Source: Cryobacterium algoritolerans
Lineage (GTDB): Bacteria; Actinomycetota; Actinomycetes; Actinomycetales; Microbacteriaceae
Direction of reading: 5' to 3'
Assembly (NCBI RefSeq): GCF_004402785.1
Contig: NZ_SOFP01000075.1
Coordinates: 1 to 64,000 of the forward strand
DNA length: 64,000 bases
Shown here: positions 44,565 through 52,620 of the stretch, piece after piece
Layout: each line of letters starts with the position of its first letter
How positions within the stretch are numbered: the stretch's first letter is position 1
Position numbers and translations under genes: made by a program
The notes under the pieces: generated by a model
Databases searched by the model: none
What the model was told of the DNA's origin: nothing
The model's input: only the letters and a program-made list of their open reading frames with translations

Positions 44565-45896
44565 CTAGATGCCAACCGGGCTGGCGGAAACGGAGGAGTT
44601 CCTTGCGTCTGCTTGTCCGGCCTCGGCGATTGCGCGTTTCTTCACCAGAACCGCGAAGTATCCCGCTGCAACCGCACCGACCAAGCCGATGCCGGCCGTG
44701 ATGAGGAAGTAGAGGTTATTGGCGCCGGCTACGTCGTCGCCGTAGGCGGTGTATATCGCGGCGCTGATCTGAGGCAGGACGATGTCGGGAAGGTACCCGA
44801 CGAGCGAGATGAGCCCGATCGCGATGCCCGTCGCCGCCACAGGAACACGGCAGTCTTCCAGCAGCGACCAGTAGACACCGCGGATGACGTAGACGAACAG
44901 GCCGACAAGGACGACCAGTACGTAGACCAGACCGATGGCAATACCACCCGGCATGAGCGCCAACCCGATCAGCCCGACGGCCGCGGCCAGCATGGCGGCC
45001 GACAACACCCGAGACTTTCCGAGCTTGTCGGCGAGGTATCCACCACCGAATCCACCGATGGGCCGCATCCACATCACGACGACGGTGACGACTCCGGCGG
45101 CAACCGGGGTAACCGAGTGGTTCGTCGTAAGGTATCCGGAGAAGTAGTAGTACGCCCAGAAGAGGGTGTACCCGCAGAACAGTGCGAACATCAAGACCCA
45201 CACTTCACGGATCTTGAGGATGCGGCGAACGGCGGCGAACGTCGACTCGACCGGCTCGGCGTGGGTCTCCTCGGCTTTCATCTTCTCGTCGCTGGAAAGC
45301 ACGAAGAAGAGCATAACGGCGAGCACGATGAGCACAGCGCAGTACATGTACACGACCGCCTGGAATCCTGCCGTGGTGTCGGTGATGTTCGACCCGCCGT
45401 TGCCGACAAACGCAGCGAAGATCCCGACCGCCACGGTGGCCAGGGCCGCCTCAACCACTCCGCGCCCGCCATCGAGGGCGCCGAAGAATCTGCCTTCCTC
45501 GTTTTTCTCGGCGAGCAGGTTGACTGCCTTCAGGAGCGCACTCCAGAAGGTGAAGACGGAGGCGAAGCCCCAGACGAGGAAGACGTAGACCAAAGTAGCC
45601 TTGTCCGGGATCTGGGCGTAGAACAATCCCGTGACCGCTGTGAGCGCCAAGGAAAAGGTGATCATGTACTTCGTCGGGAACTTGTCGGCCAGCCATCCGC
45701 TGGGGAGGTAGCCGATGACGAAGATGATGCCGAGCATCGAGTACAGATTTGCCAACTCGGCGTTCGACATGTCGAAGACCTGCAGAATTGTCGCCTCAAA
45801 GTTCTGACGCAGGTACACCAACGGGTAGATGGAACCTCCCGCCAGAATCAGCAGGACGAGTTGGAAGATCTTCTTTGAGTGGCCGGTCTTAGACAT
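44565..45896 (-). CDS. MFS transporter of the GlpP-associated operon
   Basis: The 443-residue protein has about twelve helices and resembles sugar-phosphate/anion permeases of the MFS: LPSGWLADKFPTKYMITFSL after helix 2, FWSALLKAVNLLAEKNEEGRFFG, and GGFGGGYLADKLGKSRVLS in the second half. It overlaps the FGGY kinase gene by 8 bp and is last in the operon, so it probably imports the polyol or sugar that the kinase and dehydrogenases process. The long frame upstream of ATG 45896 is a shadow of the kinase. Confidence 0.88.
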   Translation of the reverse strand: MSKTGHSKKIFQLVLLILAGGSIYPLVYLRQNFEATILQVFDMSNAELANLYSMLGIIFVIGYLPSGWLADKFPTKYMITFSLALTAVTGLFYAQIPDKATLVYVFLVWGFASVFTFWSALLKAVNLLAEKNEEGRFFGALDGGRGVVEAALATVAVGIFAAFVGNGGSNITDTTAGFQAVVYMYCAVLIVLAVMLFFVLSSDEKMKAEETHAEPVESTFAAVRRILKIREVWVLMFALFCGYTLFWAYYYFSGYLTTNHSVTPVAAGVVTVVVMWMRPIGGFGGGYLADKLGKSRVLSAAMLAAAVGLIGLALMPGGIAIGLVYVLVVLVGLFVYVIRGVYWSLLEDCRVPVAATGIAIGLISLVGYLPDIVLPQISAAIYTAYGDDVAGANNLYFLITAGIGLVGAVAAGYFAVLVKKRAIAEAGQADARNSSVSASPVGI

Positions 45897-47358
45897 GTGC
45901 GATTGCCCCTTTGCGATCGAGAAGGATACCGTGCGTGCGTTGGAGGATGACGTCGGTCTGCGCCGTGATGTCGACGGAGACCGCGCGGAGTTGGGTGTAA
46001 AGGTCGATGTTTTCGACGTTCGGCTCGAAGGCGTCCTCGCGATGTACCATCCTGCTGGAGGCGTCATCGAAGGTCGGGTACACGCCGCAAGCCACGGCGA
46101 CGCAGATGGCTGCGCCGAGGCCGGCGGCGTTGCGCACCTTGTTGCGCACCACAGGAATGCCGAAGACATCGGCGAAGATCTGCATGCACAGGTCGCTGTA
46201 GGAACCGCCGCCGGAGACGACGAGCGTTTCGATGCTGATGTCGCGCTCCTCCTCCATGTTCACCATGTTCTGCTTCATGGTGAAGGCGATGCCTTCAAGG
46301 ATCGCGCGGTACATGTGGGCGTAGCCGTGGCGCTCATCGAAGCCGAGGAACATCCCCTTCTTGTACGGCTTGGTGGGCGGCGCGAGCCAGTCGAGGACGC
46401 ACAGCAGGCCGTCACTGCCCGCAGGAACGTCAGACGCGACAGCGTTGAGGAAGTCGTCTCCGGTCATCCCGGCGGCGGCTGCTCCGTCAGTGATTTCCCG
46501 CCCGAGCAGGTTGCGGAGCCAGGAAACGGTCCACATTCCGCGACGGATGCCGCCACACTCGTAGATGTACCGGTGCGGTTCTGACGCGAAATTCGAGAAA
46601 TAGGACTTCGGCTCGGCAACGAATTCCTTTCCGACGATCATGCCCGCGATGTAGGTTCCGAGCGATACGAGACCCGTCGTTTCGTCGCGGAGGCCCGCCC
46701 CGAGTGCTTCGGCGGCCTTGTCGTTTGCGGTGTGCACCACGGGAAGGCCCTGTGGGATTCCGGTGCTGGCCGCAAAGTCTTCGTTCACGTAGCCGCCGAC
46801 ATCGCCCGGCATCTGCAGCCGATACAACATGCTTCGGCCGACGTTGTACGAGTCGAAAGTCTCCTGGTCGCTGAACCAGTCCCACGTGCCGACATCCATC
46901 GGCCATGGACCGATGTAGTTGGCGACGGTGTCGGTGAGCTCGCCCGTGATCCGTCCCATCAGGTAGCCCGATGTCGTTGTCACGTAGACGACGTCGTCGT
47001 TAGTCTGCTCGTAGGGTCTGGAGAGGCGTTCGTCCATCCAGCTCTGCACTGGCTCGACGAGAGTGCCGTCCGCGCGGGTGAGGGCGCGGCAACACCGGAT
47101 GCTGCACAGGCCCACGCCGATGATGTCTGCCGGATCGCCCTGGAATGCCTGCATTGCGCGCGACGCGGCGGCAACGATGGAGTCGTAGAGGTCGTCGTCT
47201 GGATGCTCGACAACGCCCGGTTCGGGTGTGTAGAGCGGCTTCAGGGCCTGGCTGGCCTCGCACACGACTCGTCCTTCGGTATCGAAGATGACAACCTTCG
47301 AACTCTGCGAGCCACCGTCGATCCCAAGAATGTACTTCTTCGTCATTGTGAGATTCAT
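45889..47358 (-). CDS. FGGY-family carbohydrate kinase
   Basis: The 489-residue kinase begins with YILGIDGGSQSSKVVIFD (phosphate loop 1), contains IIGVGLCSIRCC, GLVSLGTYIAG and the C-terminal LVVSGGGSYSDLCMQIFADVFGIPV, with GLGAAICVAVA. These define the FGGY group (xylulose, glycerol, erythritol kinases). The sugar specificity cannot be read. It overlaps the downstream transporter and follows the SDR gene by 16 bp. ATG 47358 is used; an in-frame ATG at 47346 is equally possible. Confidence 0.9.
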   Translation of the reverse strand: MNLTMTKKYILGIDGGSQSSKVVIFDTEGRVVCEASQALKPLYTPEPGVVEHPDDDLYDSIVAAASRAMQAFQGDPADIIGVGLCSIRCCRALTRADGTLVEPVQSWMDERLSRPYEQTNDDVVYVTTTSGYLMGRITGELTDTVANYIGPWPMDVGTWDWFSDQETFDSYNVGRSMLYRLQMPGDVGGYVNEDFAASTGIPQGLPVVHTANDKAAEALGAGLRDETTGLVSLGTYIAGMIVGKEFVAEPKSYFSNFASEPHRYIYECGGIRRGMWTVSWLRNLLGREITDGAAAAGMTGDDFLNAVASDVPAGSDGLLCVLDWLAPPTKPYKKGMFLGFDERHGYAHMYRAILEGIAFTMKQNMVNMEEERDISIETLVVSGGGSYSDLCMQIFADVFGIPVVRNKVRNAAGLGAAICVAVACGVYPTFDDASSRMVHREDAFEPNVENIDLYTQLRAVSVDITAQTDVILQRTHGILLDRKGAIAHV

Positions 47359-47374
47359 ATTGATTTGCCGGCGC

Positions 47375-48163
47375 CTAGCGCACCAGGTATCCCCCGTCGA
47401 CGCTGAGGATGTGCCCGTTCACGTAGTCGGAAGCGCGGCTCGCGAGGAACACCGTCGCCCCCATCAGGTCCTGCGTCTGGCCCCAACGGTTGGCCGGGAT
47501 ATGGTCGAGGACGCGCTGGTTGGTGTCGGCGTTCGCCCGGGTTGCGGACGTGAGTTCGGTGGCGTAGTAGCCCGGGGCGATTCCATTCACCTGGATTCCG
47601 AACTGCGCCAGCTCGTCGCAGTACGCTTTGGTGAATCCGGCGATGCCGTGTTTGGTGGCGGCGTACGCGGGTGACCACTGGCCACCGAGGAAGGTGAACA
47701 CCGAGCAGATGTTGATGATCTTGCCACTGCCCTGCGGGATCATGTGCTTGGCGCATTCGTGTGACATCTCGAAGGCCGCGGTGAGGTTGAGAGCGACCAT
47801 CGGGTCCCACTGCTTGCGCGTGTACTTTGTGACATCCGGCTCGTTGATGCTGCGGCCGGCGCAGTTCACGAGGATGTCGATGCTGCCGAATTCCCGGACG
47901 CAGGCTTCAACAACTTTTTTCGGGTTTCCCTCCGCTGTGATGTCGGCCATGAGATAGGCGTATTTTGAGCCTGTCGCCTCGACCATCACCTCGGTTTTTC
48001 CGTCGTCGGGCATGATACTGACCGCGAACACGTTCGCACCTGCTTTCGCCAGGGCGAGCGTGAACGCCTGCCCGAGCCCGGTGTTGCCGCCGGTGACGAT
48101 GGCGGTCTTGCCCTTGATTGAGAAGAAGTCCATCTGGAAGTCCGAGATGTTGACGTCAGTCAT
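47375..48163 (-). CDS. SDR-family oxidoreductase
   Basis: The 262-residue short-chain dehydrogenase has the NAD-binding TGGNTGLGQAF, the structural NCAGRS, the catalytic Ser/Tyr/Lys in ICSVFTFLGGQWSPAYAATK, and APGYYATELT. It resembles KduD-type 2-deoxy-gluconate or polyol dehydrogenases. It lies between the FAD oxidase and kinase genes and likely oxidises the imported polyol or a derived keto acid. Start ATG 48163 was chosen as the family N-terminus; a frame upstream to 48220 is basic and unlikely. Confidence 0.9.
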   Translation of the reverse strand: MTDVNISDFQMDFFSIKGKTAIVTGGNTGLGQAFTLALAKAGANVFAVSIMPDDGKTEVMVEATGSKYAYLMADITAEGNPKKVVEACVREFGSIDILVNCAGRSINEPDVTKYTRKQWDPMVALNLTAAFEMSHECAKHMIPQGSGKIINICSVFTFLGGQWSPAYAATKHGIAGFTKAYCDELAQFGIQVNGIAPGYYATELTSATRANADTNQRVLDHIPANRWGQTQDLMGATVFLASRASDYVNGHILSVDGGYLVR

Positions 48164-48263
48164 GCGTTTTCTCTGTTTCTTTTTCTGTGGGGTTGTGCGC
48201 GGTTGCGCTAGCGGGCACACAGTCTTTGTATACCTGCTCGCGAAGCCGCGCCGGAATGGGTGG

Positions 48264-49709
48264 CTACTTCTTGAGCGGGAAGATGGTTCCGCGGTTCATG
48301 ATTCCGTTCGGGTCGAAAGCGGCCTTGAGGGTTTCGAGCATGTACAGCGACGAGCCATATTCCTCGGCCAGGAAGTGCGTGCGGTGCTTTCCGACGCCGT
48401 GGTGGTGGCACATCGACCCGCCCAGCTTGAGGGTTTCCTCGACGATGATGTTCTGGATCGGGTCGTGGTAGGTGGAGCGTTCCTCGGTGGGATCAACGTC
48501 GATCTTGTAGTAGTAGACGAAGTACATATTGGTTCCGTTGAGGTAGCTGTGGCTGGAGTGGCCACCGAGCAGGCTGAACTCCGCCGAGATCTCATTCCGG
48601 ATGCGAGCAAGCGCGTTCGTATAAATGTCGTGGATGACGCTCCAATTGCCTGAGATCTCGGTGGTGAAGCCGTTGATCAGGGTTTCGCGAATCTCAACTC
48701 GTTCTTCCTCGATCTTCGAGACATCCCAGTTGAGGTTGTCGAACCAGTCCTCAATGAGTTTGTCCTCCACTCGATCGGCCGAGCCGAAAGTGGAAACGAT
48801 CTCTTCGATCGCGGCTCCCGTTGCGTCAGCGATCGGCTTGGGTCCTTCGGCCACAAAGATGAGTACACAGCGGCCATCGGAGAAGTGCCTGAAGTGGTAG
48901 AGGCCATCTTCTTTGTCGTAGAGGCGTGCAACGGACGGTCGGTAGCCCTGGGTGATGACCTCCCGGAGAATCTCCAGGCCGGTCTTCATGTCGTTCAAGA
49001 GATAGCCGTAGAACTTGTTGTTCTCGGGGTAGTAGCGGAAGATCTTTACGGTCACTTCGGTGATGAAGTTGAGGGCACCCTCATTACCGATCACAAGGTG
49101 GCGGATGTCTGGTCCGGCCGCGCGCCGTGGCACGTTTTTGATGCGGCAGATTTCGCCGTTCGGGAAGACCGTTTCGACGCCGACGAGCATGTCTTCGATG
49201 CCACCGTAGAGAGTGGAGAACTGGCCGATGGAGCGGGTTGCGACCAGCCCGCCGTATTGCGCCAGGGGCTTGGACTGCGGCGAGTGTCCGGTGGTGTAGC
49301 CGATCTCGCGAAGCTCATTTTCGAGGTCCTCGAGGCAGACGCCGCACTGCACGGTAGCCAGCATATTGGCGATGTCAATGTTGAGAATCTGATTCATGCC
49401 CGATCCGTCAACGACGATCGAGTCTTCGACAACCGTTTCGAGGCCACCCTCGGTTGCAGAGCCACCGGTTTTCGGCACGACGTTGATGCCGTTCTCGTTC
49501 GCGAATTTCAGCACCCGTGCCACCTCCTGCGGGGTGCCGGGCTTCACGACGGCCGCGGGCAGCGGCAATGCGTAGATGCCGAAGATGTTCTCGACCTTGT
49601 AGTACCGATCAGCGCTGTTGTCCTTCAACGTCTGCTCGTCGGTGATCACCCGCTCACTACCGAGGATCTCCACATAGGCACTAACAATCTGTTCACGGGT
49701 AAGGCGCAT
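48264..49709 (-). CDS. FAD-linked oxidase (AGPS/GlcD-like)
   Basis: The 481-residue protein has a PCMH FAD-binding domain (VVKPGTPQEVARVLKFANE, VPKTGGSATEGG, GYTTGHSPQSKPLAQYGGLVATRSIGQFSTLYGG read as parts, LVIGNEGALNFITEV) and a C-terminal domain ending with GGSMCHHHGVGKHRTHFL, the conserved His cluster of alkyl-glycerone-phosphate synthase-like oxidases. It may oxidise a hydroxyl of a polyol phosphate or 2-hydroxy acid. It is the first gene of the operon; the leader upstream contains a terminator that could be under GlpP-type antitermination. Confidence 0.88.
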   Translation of the reverse strand: MRLTREQIVSAYVEILGSERVITDEQTLKDNSADRYYKVENIFGIYALPLPAAVVKPGTPQEVARVLKFANENGINVVPKTGGSATEGGLETVVEDSIVVDGSGMNQILNIDIANMLATVQCGVCLEDLENELREIGYTTGHSPQSKPLAQYGGLVATRSIGQFSTLYGGIEDMLVGVETVFPNGEICRIKNVPRRAAGPDIRHLVIGNEGALNFITEVTVKIFRYYPENNKFYGYLLNDMKTGLEILREVITQGYRPSVARLYDKEDGLYHFRHFSDGRCVLIFVAEGPKPIADATGAAIEEIVSTFGSADRVEDKLIEDWFDNLNWDVSKIEEERVEIRETLINGFTTEISGNWSVIHDIYTNALARIRNEISAEFSLLGGHSSHSYLNGTNMYFVYYYKIDVDPTEERSTYHDPIQNIIVEETLKLGGSMCHHHGVGKHRTHFLAEEYGSSLYMLETLKAAFDPNGIMNRGTIFPLKK

Positions 49710-49790
49710 TATTCGACTGATTCCGTTCGTTCTAGGTTGTCTTGTTTTCCGGTGTTGGGCATGCGATCCACCTCTTCGTGGATTAACGAC

Positions 49791-49836
49791 AAAAAAGAGA
49801 ACAGCGATCCCCTCACAAAGGGGGTCGCTGTTCTCT
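49791..49836 (-). terminator. Intrinsic terminator in the leader of the FAD-oxidase operon
   Basis: The arms at 49797-49813 and 49819-49836 (AGAGAACAGCGA type, inverted) form a long stem with one mismatch. On the minus strand the hairpin is followed directly by TTTTTT (49796-49791), a classical intrinsic terminator, 81 nt before the first gene of the operon. Its location in a leader next to an antiterminator gene suggests regulated read-through. Confidence 0.88.
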
Positions 49837-49987
49837 AAGTTTTAAGCAACAGTCCCGGGCCGAGCCCGGAACAAGTATGAAGTTGTACGTTGTTTCGAAC
49901 ACTAACACGCCCGCTCGTCTCCTGAACACCCAGGTCTCGAATGGAGCCAGTGAAACCGCTCCAGAATCGCCGGGTAGAGTTCAGCGC

Positions 49988-50563
49988 ATGGCTGACGAAT
50001 CGTCCCCGACCAGCGACGTCATGTCGCTTCACCCCGTAATAGCGAGTATCAAGGATGACGACGGGTTGAGGGCGGTCTTGGGTGCACCCTGCCCCGTTGT
50101 TTTCGTTCTTTTCGGATCGGTGATGACGATTCAGGGCATCGTGGCGACCCTGAAACGGGCAGGAAAAATAGTCTTCGTGGATGTCGATCTGCTTGATGGC
50201 TTCTCCAGCAAACCAATTACAGTCGATTTCCTGAAGGCACACACACAGGCCGACGGAGTCCTAAGTTCAAAATCCATCATGGTGCGGGCGGCAAAGTCAG
50301 CTGGCCTGATGGCCGTTCATCGACTGTTCCTCGTCGATTCGTTCAGCTACAGCAACGTATCCAAGCAGGTAAAGATTTCGGAACCGGACGCCATCATGAT
50401 CCTGCCGGGATGCATGCCCCGGGTCATCTCCTGGGTCCGAGACGACACCGACCTCCCGCTGATCGCCGGAGGATTGGTCTGTGACAAGGAAGATGTGATG
50501 GCCGCCCTAAGTGCAGGCGCCAGCGCAATCGCCTCATCGAATCGCGATGTGTGGCTGATGTAG
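49988..50563 (+). CDS. GlpP-family RNA-binding antiterminator
   Basis: The 191-residue protein matches the GlpP (glycerol-3-phosphate responsive antiterminator) family, a TIM-barrel-like fold: HPVIASIKDDDGLRAVL, VVFVLFGSVMTIQGIV, IVFVDVDLLDGFSS, DGVLSSKSIMVRAAKSAGL, VHRLFLVDSFSY, ILPGCMPRVI, LPLIAGGLVCDKEDVM and ALSAGASAIASSN. In Bacillus GlpP reads a leader terminator of glpD. Here the gene is divergent from an operon with a leader terminator, so control of that operon by antitermination is likely, with a polyol phosphate as the inferred signal. ATG 49988 is the best start. Confidence 0.9.
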   Translation: MADESSPTSDVMSLHPVIASIKDDDGLRAVLGAPCPVVFVLFGSVMTIQGIVATLKRAGKIVFVDVDLLDGFSSKPITVDFLKAHTQADGVLSSKSIMVRAAKSAGLMAVHRLFLVDSFSYSNVSKQVKISEPDAIMILPGCMPRVISWVRDDTDLPLIAGGLVCDKEDVMAALSAGASAIASSNRDVWLM

Positions 50564-50617
50564 CAGACGAAACTGCGACCCACCACTTCACGAACAAATG
50601 ATATATGATTCAAAAAG

Positions 50618-50646
50618 CGATAATCGAACTGCGCGTTCCATTATCG
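50618..50646. promoter_or_regulatory. 29-bp palindrome upstream of the monooxygenase gene
   Basis: CGATAATCGAAC (50618-50629) and GTTCCATTATCG (50635-50646) are inverted with 11 of 12 positions matching and a 5-base centre. It lies about 60-90 bp before the GTG of the monooxygenase gene, in AT-rich promoter-like DNA. A regulator of the IclR, GntR or MarR type is expected; no regulator gene is adjacent. Confidence 0.65.
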
Positions 50647-50704
50647 AATCCACAGTGACGTCCGATTCGCCCACGATTCACCCACACAGAGAAGTGAGGA
50701 ACCC

Positions 50705-52588
50705 GTGCAGTTTCACCACCACGGATACGTGTCCACAGACCCGCGCATCCAGGACGCCGCCGGCGTCGGCATCGACCGCCCCGACGAACTCCCCGAGAAC
50801 GTCGACGTGCTCATCGTCGGCACCGGCCCCGCCGGGATGATCACCGCAGCCCAGCTCTCACAGTTCCCCGGCATCACGACTCGCATCGTCGAGCGCCGCG
50901 GCGAACGCCTGGCGATCGGCCAGGCCGACGGAATCCAGGCCCGAAGCGTCGAGACGTTCCAGGCCTTCGGCTTTGCGGAGCGCATCATCGCGGAGGCCTA
51001 CCGGATCACCGAGATGGCCTTCTGGAAGCCGGACCCCGCCGATCCGACGCGCATCATCCGCACCGCTCGCGCGGTGGACGACCCCACCGGCATCAGCGAG
51101 TTCCCACACCTCATCGTCAACCAGGCGCGCGTGCTGGACTACTTCGCCGAGTTCATGGCCAACGCGCCCACGCGAATGAAGGCGGACTTCGGCTTCGATT
51201 TCCGCAGCCTGGAGAGCACCGACCAGGGCGAATTCCCCGTCACCGTGACACTCGTGCACACGACCGGGGAACGGGCGGGCCAGGAACGCATCGTCCACGC
51301 CAAGTACGTGGTCGGCGCCGACGGGGCGCGGAGCGCCGTGCGCGAGTCGATCGGCTGCACGCTGGCCGGAGACCAGGCATTCCACGCCTGGGGAGTCATG
51401 GACGTTCTCGCGGTCACCGACTTCCCGGACATCCGCACGAAGTGCGCCATCCAGTCCGGCTCGGGCGGGAACATCCTGCACATCCCCCGGGAGGGCGGCT
51501 ACCTGTTCCGCATGTACGTCGACCTTGGCGAGGTGGCGCCCGACGACAATGGGGCCGTGCGCAAGACGACGATCGAGGAGATCATCGCGAAGGCGAACGA
51601 AATCCTGCACCCCTACACGCTGGACGTGAAAAACGTGGCCTGGCACAGCGTGTACGAGGTGGCCCATCGCCTGACCGACCGATTCGACGACGTTCCCCCC
51701 CACGAGATCGGCACCCGCACTCCGCGTGTCTTCATCACCGGTGACGCCTGCCACACGCACAGCGCGAAGGCGGGCCAGGGCATGAACGTGTCGATGCAGG
51801 ACGGCTTCAACCTCGGCTGGAAGCTCGCGTATGTGCTCGACGGCCGCAGCCCCGAGACGCTGCTCGGCACCTACTCCGCCGAGCGCCAGGTTATCGCCAA
51901 GAACCTCATCGACTTCGACAAGGAGTGGTCGACCCTGATGGCGACGAAGCCGGAGGACCTCGACGTCCCGCTGGAGGACTTCTACACCCGCACTGCCGAG
52001 TTCCCGGCCGGATTCATGACCCAATACCCGCCGTCGATGCTGGTCGGCGAGGCAACCCACCAGAACCTCGCCACCGGGTTCCCCGTGGGTAAGCGTTTCA
52101 TGTCCGCCCCGGTGGTTCGGGTCGCCGACGCCAACCCGGTGCAGCTGGGACACCACCACCGCGCCGACGGACGGTGGCGCGTGTACGCGTTTGCGGATGC
52201 CGCGGCATCCGGAGAGCCCTCGGCGCTCGCGGACTGGGCGCACTGGCTTCAGACCTCACCCGCTTCACCGCTTCGCGTGCACACTTCCGCAGGCAGCGAC
52301 ATCGACAGCATCTTCGACGTCAAGGTCGTCTACCAGCAGTCCCACGCGGGTGTGGACCTCGGCCGTGTCCCCGACGCATTCCTGCCGAAGACGGGCCCTT
52401 TCGAGCTGATCGACTACGAGAAGCTGTATGCCGCCGACCCAGACCACGACATCTTCGAACTCCGGGGGATCAACCGGGGCGGTGCCGTTGTGGTGGTGCG
52501 CCCGGACCAGTACGTGGCCAACGTGCTTCCTCTGACCGCGACCGTGGAGCTGGCCGCGTTCTTCCGGCAGATGCTGTCTGTTCGGTAG
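50705..52588 (+). CDS. FAD-dependent aromatic-ring monooxygenase (phenol/3-hydroxybenzoate type)
   Basis: The 627-residue flavoprotein has the Rossmann GTGPAGMITA, an ADP-binding Glu at the end of its first strand, YVVGADGARSAVRESIG (DG motif), and FITGDACHTHSAKAGQGMNVSMQDGFNLGWKLAYVL (GD motif, read as parts). The C-terminal thioredoxin-like domain (residues about 450-620) is typical of phenol 2-monooxygenase and 3-hydroxybenzoate 4-monooxygenase. It therefore likely hydroxylates a phenolic compound. It starts at GTG with GAGG upstream. No ring-cleavage gene is adjacent. Confidence 0.88.
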   Translation: MQFHHHGYVSTDPRIQDAAGVGIDRPDELPENVDVLIVGTGPAGMITAAQLSQFPGITTRIVERRGERLAIGQADGIQARSVETFQAFGFAERIIAEAYRITEMAFWKPDPADPTRIIRTARAVDDPTGISEFPHLIVNQARVLDYFAEFMANAPTRMKADFGFDFRSLESTDQGEFPVTVTLVHTTGERAGQERIVHAKYVVGADGARSAVRESIGCTLAGDQAFHAWGVMDVLAVTDFPDIRTKCAIQSGSGGNILHIPREGGYLFRMYVDLGEVAPDDNGAVRKTTIEEIIAKANEILHPYTLDVKNVAWHSVYEVAHRLTDRFDDVPPHEIGTRTPRVFITGDACHTHSAKAGQGMNVSMQDGFNLGWKLAYVLDGRSPETLLGTYSAERQVIAKNLIDFDKEWSTLMATKPEDLDVPLEDFYTRTAEFPAGFMTQYPPSMLVGEATHQNLATGFPVGKRFMSAPVVRVADANPVQLGHHHRADGRWRVYAFADAAASGEPSALADWAHWLQTSPASPLRVHTSAGSDIDSIFDVKVVYQQSHAGVDLGRVPDAFLPKTGPFELIDYEKLYAADPDHDIFELRGINRGGAVVVVRPDQYVANVLPLTATVELAAFFRQMLSVR

Positions 52589-52620
52589 CCGCCCTGCCCA
52601 CACCCGGTGTGGAAGTGCGG

